Shown piece after piece: positions 1 to 5,523 of a DNA stretch of 9,727 bases. Under the pieces are notes generated by a model. It saw nothing but the letters and a program-made list of their open reading frames with translations, was not told the DNA's origin and made no database searches. Source of the stretch: Paracoccaceae bacterium (GTDB taxonomy: Bacteria; Pseudomonadota; Alphaproteobacteria; Rhodobacterales; Rhodobacteraceae); the NCBI GenBank assembly GCA_003511785.1, contig DOIS01000281.1, forward strand, positions 1 to 9,727. The letters are read 5' to 3'. The position numbers and the translations under genes are program-made. Position 1 is the stretch's first letter, and each line of letters opens with the position of its first letter.

Positions 1-75
1 ATGTGGGCGGCCCTTTGTTCCGGTTGCGCTGGCGGCAGGGGCCGCTTCGCGCCCCCGGGCCAAGCTAGCCATTCC

Positions 76-117
76 GCGCCCGGGTGCAAATCCCCCGTTG
101 CGGCAAAGCCCGGGCGC
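76..117. repeat. GC-rich inverted repeat (possible stem-loop)
   Basis: A perfect 9-base inverted repeat, GCGCCCGGG at 76-84 and CCCGGGCGC at 109-117, encloses a 24-base loop. It could form a strong hairpin in RNA. No T-run follows, so it is not a classical terminator. It lies just upstream of the first gene and overlaps the weak promoter suggested at 98-127. In DNA this rich in G and C such a repeat can arise by chance. Confidence 0.3.
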
Positions 118-127
118 CCCCTATCCT
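98..127 (+). promoter_or_regulatory. possible sigma70-type promoter of the surface-antigen gene
   Basis: TTGCGG at 98-103 and TATCCT at 122-127 are separated by 18 bases and resemble -35 and -10 boxes (3/6 and 4/6 matches). The start codon at 161 would then have a leader of roughly 27 bases. The match is modest and the call rests only on spacing and position. Confidence 0.25.
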
Positions 128-160
128 GACCCCGACCCCCAGCCGAGGATCCGAGCCGCC

Positions 161-517
161 ATGACCCCCTACCGCCAAGTCGCCGCCGCGCTTGCCGCCG
201 CGCTGACCCTGGCCATCGCCGTCCCGGCCGGGGCCAAGCCGCTTTCGCGGATGCTGTCCGATACCGGCCTGACCCCGGCCGACATCGCGACGATGACCGC
301 AGCCGCCGACGCGCTGCCGGCCCCCGGCCCCGTCACCGGCGCGCGCCGCGACTGGACCAATGCCGAAAGCGGCAGCCGCGGCAACGTGCAGGTGATCGGC
401 GTGCAGGGCGCCTGCGTCACCCTGCGCCACCAGTTCCGCGCCGGAACCGTCACCCGCACCGGACAGGTCGAGACGCAGCGATGCCGCGATGCGCAGGGCG
501 CCTGGGTTGCGCAGTAG
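161..517 (+). CDS. 17 kDa surface antigen-like exported protein
   Basis: This 118-residue protein begins with a signal peptide (residues 1-25, hydrophobic run of Ala/Leu, cleavage probably after AGA) and has no lipobox. The mature part ends in a domain of about 55 residues resembling the C-terminus of Rickettsia-type 17 kDa surface antigens: a DWTNAESGSRGNV segment near residues 64-75, then Cys85, Cys108 and a closing DAQGAW. The two cysteines could form a disulfide. The lipoprotein signal and glycine-zipper of the classical antigen are absent, so only the C-terminal module is shared. The start at 161 is preferred to upstream in-frame starts because it places the signal peptide at the N-terminus and a GAGG at 145-148 lies upstream. 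The last 29 bases overlap the next gene in another frame, suggesting co-expression. An envelope or periplasmic role is inferred; function unknown. Confidence 0.75.
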   Translation: MTPYRQVAAALAAALTLAIAVPAGAKPLSRMLSDTGLTPADIATMTAAADALPAPGPVTGARRDWTNAESGSRGNVQVIGVQGACVTLRHQFRAGTVTRTGQVETQRCRDAQGAWVAQ

Positions 518-1478
518 TCGCGCGGGGCTTGCGGCCGGGCTGGTCCTGGCGCTGGCCTGCCTCGCCGGTCCTGTCCTTGCGCAGGGCTGGCAGATGCGGT
601 CCTACGACGACGGATCCTTCTTCGTTGCCACGATGCAACTGCCCGGCGGCGCGCTCAGCCTGACCTGCGGCGAGCGCTCGCCGCGCGGGCTCTCGGCGCT
701 CGAGACCGGCAACATGGAGCCCACCGTCACGCCGCGCGACGCGCTGCGCCTGCGGCTGGACCTGGACGCGCTGCCCCTGCCGGGCGGCTTTCGCCAATCT
801 CGCGACGACCTGATCGTCGAGGCGGGCGGGCAGGGGTTCCGCCTGCCGCCGCTCAACGCCGACGAACTCACCTGGTCCTGGAGCGTCGATCTGGGCGCCG
901 CCGACCCGCTCTTCGCCGCGATACCCGCCGCGCCGGAGATGGTACTGCACGGCGAGGCCGGTCGGCTCGCGCTCCCCACCGCGGGCTTCGCCGAGGCGCA
1001 CGGCCAGTTGCGCCGCCATTGCGCCCAGATGTTCGCCACCGTCGGCCAGCCCTGGGCGACCGCCGCTCCCGCCACGCCGTCCGCCCCCGTCACGCCGCGC
1101 GCCGAGGCCGAGGCGGCGCTGGCCCGGGGCTGCAACGGCCCGGCGGATGCCGGGCCGGCCGCCTTTCTCGCAGGCGAGATCGACGGCGACGGGCAGCCCG
1201 ACATCGTGCTCGACTGGCGCGAGATCACCTGTCGCAGCGGCCATCCGCGCCCGTTCTGCGGCGCCTCGATGTGCCAGGCCAGCGTCTTTCTCAGTTCCCG
1301 CCCCGGCACGCCGCGCGAGCCGCTGGAGCTTTTGGCGCTGGGCGTGCGGCTGCAACCTCTGAGCAACGGCAACATGGCCGTGGCGGTGGGCGGCTCGCTG
1401 TCCATGTGCCAGCCGCAGGGCACGGCCTGCGAATTTCTCTACTACTGGACCGGCAGCGAATTGGCGGAACTGCGCTGA
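489..1478 (+). CDS. secreted cysteine-rich protein of unknown function
   Basis: This 329-residue protein is not a family I can name. It starts with a Sec signal peptide (residues 1-31, basic RRAPGLRSSR followed by a Leu/Ala core, probable cleavage at VLA-Q). The mature chain has an N-terminal domain (about 32-186, starting GWQMRSYDDGSFF), a Pro/Ala-rich linker (about 187-206) and a C-terminal domain (about 207-329). Eight cysteines remain after cleavage (60, 178, 215, 248, 257, 262, 307, 314), which fits disulfide bonding in the periplasm or outside. Residues 232-242 (DGDGQPDIVLD) form an Asp-x-Asp-Gly loop like calcium-binding loops of VCBS/FG-GAP repeats, here as one copy. The start at 489 lies inside the previous gene with no good ribosome site, so translation is probably coupled; TTG at 507 would also keep the signal peptide. 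It ends 4 bases before the convergent IclR gene. Confidence 0.72.
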   Translation: MRRAPGLRSSRAGLAAGLVLALACLAGPVLAQGWQMRSYDDGSFFVATMQLPGGALSLTCGERSPRGLSALETGNMEPTVTPRDALRLRLDLDALPLPGGFRQSRDDLIVEAGGQGFRLPPLNADELTWSWSVDLGAADPLFAAIPAAPEMVLHGEAGRLALPTAGFAEAHGQLRRHCAQMFATVGQPWATAAPATPSAPVTPRAEAEAALARGCNGPADAGPAAFLAGEIDGDGQPDIVLDWREITCRSGHPRPFCGASMCQASVFLSSRPGTPREPLELLALGVRLQPLSNGNMAVAVGGSLSMCQPQGTACEFLYYWTGSELAELR

Positions 1479-1482
1479 GCCG

Positions 1483-2259
1483 TCACAGCATCTCGATCGC
1501 CCCCGCCCGGCGCAGCTCGGCGGCGCAGTCGCGCAATCCCGCCAGGGCGCGGGCACCCTGCGCCTCGGCCGCCGGGCCGCGCGGGAAGGAGGTGCCCAGC
1601 ACCACCGCCCGCGCACCCGGCGCGCTGGCCGGCACCGCCAGGCCCAGGATGCCCGGCTCGAACTCGCCATCGGTGCGCGCCACGCCATGCGCGCGGGCGG
1701 TGACGATGCGCGTCTTGATCCTGCGCGGATCGGTCAGGCTGTCGGCGCTATGCGTCACGCGCGGGGCCTGGTCGACCAACGCCTCGGCCTCGGCCTGCGG
1801 CTCGCAGGCCAGCAGCATCCGCCCCAGCGCGGTCGAGACCAGCGGCAGGCGGCTTCCGGCGGTGAACCCCTGTGAGACCGGCCCGTCCTGCACCGTCGAT
1901 TGCGCCACCAGCAGCACCTCGACCCCGTCCCGGGTGGCCAGCGTGATCTCGCGCCCGATCTCCGCGGCGTGATGATTCAGCACCGGCTGCACCAGCCGAC
2001 CCACCCCGTGCGCCTGGAGATAGGCGCCCGCCGGCCCCAGCACCTTGGGCGTGAGCGAGAAGGCCCGCCCCTCCTGCCGCAGGTATCCCAGCGCCACCAG
2101 CGTCAGCGCCCCGCGCCGCGCCGCCGCCCGGTCCTGCCCCGCGCGGCGTGCGATCTCGGCCAGGGTCAGCGCGGCGCTCCTCCCGTCGAAGGCGGCGAGC
2201 ACCGCCATTCCCTTGGCGAAGGTCGCGGCGATGTCGCGGTTCTGGGGCGTGGCGGGCAT
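1483..2259 (-). CDS. IclR-family transcriptional regulator
   Basis: This 258-residue protein has the two-domain IclR layout. An N-terminal winged helix (about residues 10-70) contains the helix-turn-helix stretch LTLAEIARRAGQDRAAARR. A C-terminal effector domain (about 85-250) carries family-typical segments such as RLPLVSTALGRMLLA (137-151) and GVARTDGEFEPGILGLAVPA (192-211). The N-terminal FAKGMAVLAAF resembles PcaR/PobR-type members, which control aromatic catabolism. The start at 2259 is chosen because AAGGAA lies just upstream of it on the minus strand; an in-frame ATG at 2298 would add 13 residues and lacks such a site. The gene is divergent from the Rieske oxygenase gene across 107 bases that include a perfect palindrome, so it probably controls that gene and itself. 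Its ligand, and whether it activates or represses, cannot be read from the sequence. Confidence 0.9.
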   Translation of the reverse strand: MPATPQNRDIAATFAKGMAVLAAFDGRSAALTLAEIARRAGQDRAAARRGALTLVALGYLRQEGRAFSLTPKVLGPAGAYLQAHGVGRLVQPVLNHHAAEIGREITLATRDGVEVLLVAQSTVQDGPVSQGFTAGSRLPLVSTALGRMLLACEPQAEAEALVDQAPRVTHSADSLTDPRRIKTRIVTARAHGVARTDGEFEPGILGLAVPASAPGARAVVLGTSFPRGPAAEAQGARALAGLRDCAAELRRAGAIEML

Positions 2260-2303
2260 GGCGGCCGGTTCCTTGACAGTCTGAAAGGCATGGCGCAATC
2301 TGG

Positions 2304-2332
2304 TCGAGTATCAGTCAATTTGTGCGTATAAC
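2304..2332 (+). promoter_or_regulatory. candidate promoter of the Rieske/GS-like genes
   Basis: TATAAC at 2327-2332 matches five of six positions of a -10 box and sits in the middle of the palindrome at 2321-2337. The best-spaced -35 (17 bases upstream, TCGAGT at 2304-2309) is weak. Transcription would start near 2339, leaving a leader of about 28 bases. A weak -35 with the operator over the -10 suggests regulation by the divergent IclR protein. A TTGACA at 2273-2278 is a better -35 in isolation but has no convincing -10 at the right distance. Confidence 0.4.
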
Positions 2333-2345
2333 GCACAGCCGTCAA
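2317..2345 (-). promoter_or_regulatory. candidate promoter of the IclR gene
   Basis: Read on the minus strand, TTGACG at 2345-2340 matches five of six positions of a -35 box. Seventeen bases on, CAAATT at 2322-2317 is a weak -10. The palindrome at 2321-2337 would lie between the two boxes, the usual arrangement for autoregulation. The -10 is poor, so the exact placement is uncertain. Confidence 0.3.
2321..2337. promoter_or_regulatory. palindromic operator, probably for the IclR regulator
   Basis: TGTGCGT-ATA-ACGCACA is a perfect inverted repeat with 7-base arms and a 3-base centre, placed between the divergent IclR and oxygenase genes. It overlaps the candidate -10 of the oxygenase promoter and the spacer of the candidate IclR promoter. 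IclR-family proteins commonly bind short palindromes in the intergenic region next to their own gene, so this is the obvious binding site. The palindrome is seen directly; the binding partner is inferred. Confidence 0.7.
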
Positions 2346-2366
2346 GCCCTCAGGGAGGCCCGGACG

Positions 2367-3683
2367 ATGATCAGCCAGGAGATGAACGACAGTCTGACCC
2401 GGGTCGGCCCGGGCACGGATGCGGGCGAGGTGCTGCGTCGCTACTGGCAGCCCGCCGCGCTGGCCGAGGAGTTGCAGGGCGCCCGCCCGGTCGCCCCCGT
2501 GCGCCTGCCGGGCGAGGACCTCGTGCTCTTCCGCGACAGCGGCGGCAAGCTGGGCCTGATCGGGCGGCACTGCCCGCATCGCGGCGCCGACATGTGCTTC
2601 GGCCGGCTCGAGGATGGCGGCCTGCGCTGCCCTTTCCACGGCTGGCATTTCGACCGCTCGGGCCAATGCGTGGAACAGCCCGGCGAGCCCGAGGGCTCGC
2701 GCATGCACGAGAAGATCAGGACCGCCGCCTATCCGGTGGTGGAAAGGAACGGCATCATCTGGGCCTATATGGGGCCGGGCGATCCGCCGCCCTTCCCGAA
2801 TTTCGACTGTTTCCGTGCGCCCGACACCCATGTCTTTGCTTTCAAGGGGCTGTGGGAATGCAACTGGCTCCAAGCGATGGAGGTGGGTATCGACCCGGCG
2901 CACGCCTCCTTCCTGCACCGCTTCCTTCAGGACGAGGACCCCGCCGACAGCTACGGCAAGCAGTTCCGCGACAGCGCGGCGGATACCAACATCCCCATGA
3001 CGCGGCTCCTGCGCGAGTATCCCCGCCCCGAGATCCAGGTGGACGAAACCGATTACGGGTTGCGCCTGACCGCGCTGCGCCGGCTCGACGACGGGCGCAC
3101 CCATGTGCGCGTCACCAACCAGATCTTCCCCGAGGCGATCTGCATCCCCATGAGCCGCGAGATGACCATCACCCAGTGGCACGTGCCGATCGACGATTAC
3201 ACTTGCTACTGGTATTCCATGTTCACCGGTTTCGACGCCCCGGTGAACAAGCCCCTGATGCGCGAACAGCGGCTCAAGGAACACCGCCTGCCGGACTATG
3301 CGCCGCTCAAGAACAAGCGTAACAATTATGGTTACGACCCGCGCGAGCAGGCGACCGAGACCTATACCGGCATGGGGCTCGACATCAACGTGCACGACCA
3401 ATGGGCGGTGGAGAGCATGGGGCGGATACAGGACCGCACCTAGGAGCACCTGGGCAAGACCGATGTGGGCATCATCCGCTATCGCCGGATGCTGCGCGCG
3501 GCCATTGCGGCGGTGAAGGAGGGGCGCGAGGAGGCGCTGCCGATGAAGAACGGCACCGATCCGGCCGCGCTGACCGGGCCGGTGTCAAACGACGCGCTGG
3601 CCACGGGCGAGGACCTCGCCGCCGCCACCGCCGAGAGCGACGCCGCGCGCCGCGCCGCCTGTCCCTGGGATGCCCATGTCTGA
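2367..3683 (+). pseudogene. Rieske non-heme iron oxygenase (phthalate dioxygenase type), interrupted by an in-frame TAG
   Basis: The frame encodes the large subunit of a Rieske oxygenase, which uses electrons from a reductase to insert oxygen into, or demethylate, an organic substrate. The 2Fe-2S motif is Cys69-Pro-His71, then Cys88-Pro-Phe-His91. The mononuclear iron motif is EVGIDPAHASFLH (172-184): Asp176 as bridging residue, His179 and His184 as ligands, and Asp356 of GRIQDRT the likely third ligand. A TAG at 3441-3443 (codon 359) stops translation after 358 residues. The same frame continues with EHLGKTDVGIIRYRRMLRAAI and 79 residues in all to the TGA at 3681-3683, a tail that looks native to the family, so one nonsense change split a gene of about 438 codons. 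CAG to TAG is the simplest origin. The start at 2367 follows AGGGAGG (2352-2358) by 8 bases. Substrate unknown; no redox partner nearby. A sequencing error or a shortened active product remains possible. Confidence 0.85.
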
Positions 3684-5121
3684 GGCCGACCTGGCCCAGG
3701 GGCGGCTGGCCCGCCGGGGGCTGCTGGACGCCGGCGAGATCGCCGCCGCCGCCCGCCTGCTGGCGCGCGTGGAAGAGGAGGGGATCGAGACCCTGCGCCT
3801 GGTCTTTCCCGACCAGCACGGCATCCTGCGCGGCAAGACCCTGACCGCGCGCGCCCTGCCGGGCGCCTTGCGCTCGGGGCTCAACGTGCCCTCGACGCTG
3901 CTCCTCAAGGACACGTCGCACCGCACCGTGTTCGACATCTGGTCGGGCCGGGGCGACAGCCCGATGCGGGGCGCCAGCGACGTGATGCTGGTGCCGCGCC
4001 CCGCGACGTTCCGCGTGCTGCCATGGGCGCCGCATTCCGCCTGGCTGATCTGCGACGTGGTCGAGCGCGACGGGGCCGCGATTCCCTTCGCCTCCCGCAC
4101 GCTTCTGCAGAGCGCCATCGACCGGCTGGCCGAGCGCGGGATGGAGGCCTGCATGGGGCTGGAGGTGGAGTTCCACGTGTTCGCCCGCACCGATCCGGCG
4201 CTGGAACACGCCGGCACCACCATGCCGCCGCGCCCGCCGGGCACGCGGGCGACCAACCAGGGCTACCAGTTCCTGACCGACGCGCGCTATGGCGAGATCG
4301 CGTCGCTGATGGACGATCTGCGCCGCAATGCCGAGGGGCTGGGGCTCGACCTGCGCTCGCTCGAAATCGAGATGGGGCCCAGCCAGATCGAATGCACCTT
4401 CGCCCCGGGCGATCCGATGGGGCAGGCCGACGCCATGGTGCTGTTCCGCGCCATGGTGCGCGAGACCTGCGCCGCGCGGGGGCTGCTGGCCAGTTTCATG
4501 CCCAAGCCGAGGCTCGACAATGTCTTCGGCAATGGCTGGCACATCCACCAGTCGGTGATCGAGAATGCCACGGGCCGCAACCTCTTCACCCCCGACGGGG
4601 CGGGCGAGTTAACCGCCGAAGCGGCAGGCTGGATCGCCGGACTTCTGGAACACGCGGCGGCCTCAAGCCTACTGATCGCGCCCACGGTGAACAGCTGCAA
4701 GCGGTATCAGCCGTTCCAGCTTGCGCCGAACCGCATCCAGTGGGGGCAGGACAATCGCGGCGCGATGATCCGCGCGCTTCTGGACCCCGAGGGCAATGCC
4801 GCGCGTATCGAGAACCGCGCGCCGGACACAAGCGCCAACCCCTATTACGCCTTCGCCGCGCAGATCCTGGCCGGGCTGGAGGGCATCCGCGCGGGCCTGA
4901 CCCCGCCGCCGCCGACGGAAACGCCCTATGGCGCGGAACACGCGGAACTGCCCGGCAATCTCGGCGCGGCGATCGAGGCCTTCGCGCGCTCGAAACTCTA
5001 TCGCCGCGAGATGGGTGAGGAGGTGGTCGAGTATCTCGTTCATCTCAAGCGGGCGGAATGGGAGCGGTATCTCGCGGCGGTCTCGGAGTGGGAACAGGCG
5101 GAGTATTTCACCCTGTTCTGA
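3670..5121 (+). CDS. glutamine synthetase-family ligase (possible gamma-glutamyl amide synthetase)
   Basis: This 483-residue protein has the full glutamine synthetase fold signature: a beta-grasp N-terminal part (about 35-135) and the catalytic domain after it. Expected active-site segments are present: GLEVEFHVF (Glu165, Glu167), EIEMGPSQIE (Glu234, Glu241), GNGWHIHQS (His291, His293), NSCKRYQP, WGQDNRGAMIR (Arg363) and ARIENRAPDTSANPYY (Glu381, Arg383). It should therefore bind ATP, metal and glutamate. The N-terminal part differs from GlnA and resembles the broad group containing PuuA, GmaS and the GS-like proteins of aniline pathways, which join glutamate to an amine other than ammonia. 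Its place directly behind a Rieske oxygenase fits that idea. The start overlaps the end of the oxygenase frame by 14 bases and has no strong ribosome site; ATG at 3676 (8-base overlap, GGGA upstream) is equally possible. The amine substrate is unknown. Confidence 0.85.
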   Translation: MPMSEADLAQGRLARRGLLDAGEIAAAARLLARVEEEGIETLRLVFPDQHGILRGKTLTARALPGALRSGLNVPSTLLLKDTSHRTVFDIWSGRGDSPMRGASDVMLVPRPATFRVLPWAPHSAWLICDVVERDGAAIPFASRTLLQSAIDRLAERGMEACMGLEVEFHVFARTDPALEHAGTTMPPRPPGTRATNQGYQFLTDARYGEIASLMDDLRRNAEGLGLDLRSLEIEMGPSQIECTFAPGDPMGQADAMVLFRAMVRETCAARGLLASFMPKPRLDNVFGNGWHIHQSVIENATGRNLFTPDGAGELTAEAAGWIAGLLEHAAASSLLIAPTVNSCKRYQPFQLAPNRIQWGQDNRGAMIRALLDPEGNAARIENRAPDTSANPYYAFAAQILAGLEGIRAGLTPPPPTETPYGAEHAELPGNLGAAIEAFARSKLYRREMGEEVVEYLVHLKRAEWERYLAAVSEWEQAEYFTLF

Positions 5122-5129
5122 TCCCGAAG

Positions 5130-5142
5130 GCGCGCTGCGCGC
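5130..5142 (+). terminator. weak hairpin after the GS-like gene
   Basis: GCGCG-CTG-CGCGC forms a short 5-base stem with a 3-base loop 8 bases after the stop codon at 5121. It is followed by ATTCGATTTAT, which is T-rich for this DNA but not a proper T-run. It may contribute to termination of the oxygenase/ligase transcript. Confidence 0.3.
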
Positions 5143-5155
5143 ATTCGATTTATCT

Positions 5156-5218
5156 GGTGGGGGGCTCTGCCCCCCGGCCTGCGGCCTCCCCCCGAAGTAT
5201 TTCCCGCAAGAGGAAGGC
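5156..5218 (+). repeat. GC-rich double-hairpin intergenic element of Rhodobacteraceae type
   Basis: GGGGGGC (5159-5165) and GCCCCCC (5169-5175) pair perfectly around TCT. Directly after, GGCC-TGC-GGCC (5176-5186) forms a second stem, followed by a C-run and GAAGTATTTCCCGCAAGAGGAAG. From memory, tracts of this form (GC-rich hairpins, then a GTATTT box and a purine-rich end) recur between genes in Rhodobacteraceae genomes. Only one copy is in this window, so the repeat status is recalled, not shown. Strand and boundaries are approximate. It may also act as a terminator or transcript-end stabiliser for the upstream gene. Confidence 0.5.
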
Positions 5219-5233
5219 CGGGGCGTCGGTCCA

Positions 5234-5273
5234 GGCAAGCCCCCTTGCCCTCGCCGGGCGACATCGCTAGGGT
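5234..5273 (+). promoter_or_regulatory. candidate promoter of the gcv operon with overlapping inverted repeat
   Basis: TTGCCC at 5245-5250 and TAGGGT at 5268-5273 are 17 bases apart and are plausible -35 and -10 boxes for a GC-rich alphaproteobacterium. Transcription would begin near 5280, exactly where the riboswitch starts. The -35 box overlaps a perfect 6-4-6 inverted repeat, GGCAAG-CCCC-CTTGCC (5234-5249), which could bind a regulator. Placement immediately before the riboswitch is the main support. Confidence 0.45.
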
Positions 5274-5280
5274 CCGCCGC

Positions 5281-5436
5281 GTGCATGTGGGAGAACCCGG
5301 CAGCCGCCGGTGCCGAAGGCGCAACCGCCCCGGAAACGCTCAGGCCCTCAGGACCGTTTGCACGAAAGACACTCTGGAGAGAGGCGCGCGTGGCGCCCGC
5401 CGAAGGGGTAACGATCTCAGGCGAAAGGACAGAGGG
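5281..5436 (+). promoter_or_regulatory. tandem glycine riboswitch (two aptamers)
   Basis: Two glycine aptamers lie end to end. Aptamer 1 (5281-5363) is closed by a P1 of GTGCA (5281-5285) with TGCAC (5359-5363) and has the core segments GGGAGA, GCCGAAGGCGCAACC, AAACGCTCAGG and AGGACCG. A 5- to 8-base linker containing GAAAG follows. Aptamer 2 (about 5369-5436) is closed by CTCTG (5372-5376) with CAGAG (5430-5434) and has GGAGAGAGGC, CCGCCGAAGGGGTAAC, ATCTCAGG and CGAAAGGACAGAGG. These match the known glycine riboswitch consensus in order and spacing. It precedes gcvT-gcvH-gcvP, the classical target. In known cases glycine binding switches the cleavage genes on, and that is the expected direction here. 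Both aptamers look intact. Confidence 0.93.
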
Positions 5437-5519
5437 GGCATCGCATCGCGTGGCCGGAGCCGCGCGGGAAATGGGATGCCGGATGATGACACCATCACAC
5501 GGCCCGGACGGACGGGGGA
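5437..5519 (+). promoter_or_regulatory. expression platform of the glycine riboswitch
   Basis: Between aptamer 2 and gcvT lies a structured leader. A hairpin at 5447-5466 has an 8-base stem (CGCGTGGC with GCCGCGCG, one G-U pair) and a CGGA loop. Around it GGCATC (5437-5442) can pair with GATGCC (5475-5480), which would hide the upstream in-frame ATG at 5476. A third small stem TGATG-ACAC-CATCA is at 5484-5497. No stem is followed by a T-run, so control of translation, or Rho-dependent control, is more likely than an intrinsic terminator. The ribosome site for gcvT is probably GGGGGA at 5514-5519. How ligand binding is transmitted is inferred, not visible. Confidence 0.5.
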
Positions 5520-5523
5520 CGCC

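Noticed and set aside
1..72. Possible start of a minus-strand gene running off the left edge (ATG at 72, MASLARGREAAPAA...)
   Set aside because: Only 24 codons are visible, there is no clear ribosome site, and the sequence has no recognisable domain. It could be real, but the window does not allow a call.
1..129. Plus-strand open frame from the first base to the TGA at 127-129
   Set aside because: Its 42 codons show no recognisable C-terminus and an unusual composition for a protein. It could be the end of an upstream gene, but nothing supports this.
549..560. Lipobox (LALAC) in the signal peptide of the cysteine-rich protein
   Set aside because: The order before Cys24 is Leu-Ala-Leu-Ala, with Ala at -3 and Leu at -2, which does not fit the usual Leu-Ala/Ser-Gly/Ala pattern. 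Cleavage at VLA-Q seven residues later is better.
2273..2301. TTGACA at 2273-2278 as the -35 of the oxygenase promoter
   Set aside because: The hexamer is perfect, but at 16-18 bases downstream there is no acceptable -10 (AATCTG or similar), and a start there would lie upstream of the palindrome without using the much better TATAAC at 2327.
3441..3443. TAG as a recoded pyrrolysine or other amino acid codon
   Set aside because: The surface-antigen gene in this window ends with TAG at 515-517, so TAG appears to be an ordinary stop here. Pyrrolysine genes are not visible and are not expected in this group, and Rieske oxygenases are not known to use it.
3472..4548. Long open frame on the minus strand opposite the GS-like gene
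   Set aside because: It is Arg/Ala/Gly/His-rich, has no family likeness, and lies opposite a gene with an intact active site. It is a by-product of high GC at third positions, as are the minus-strand frames opposite the other genes (for example 450-1688, 2166-3449, 4669-5856, 7090-9645).
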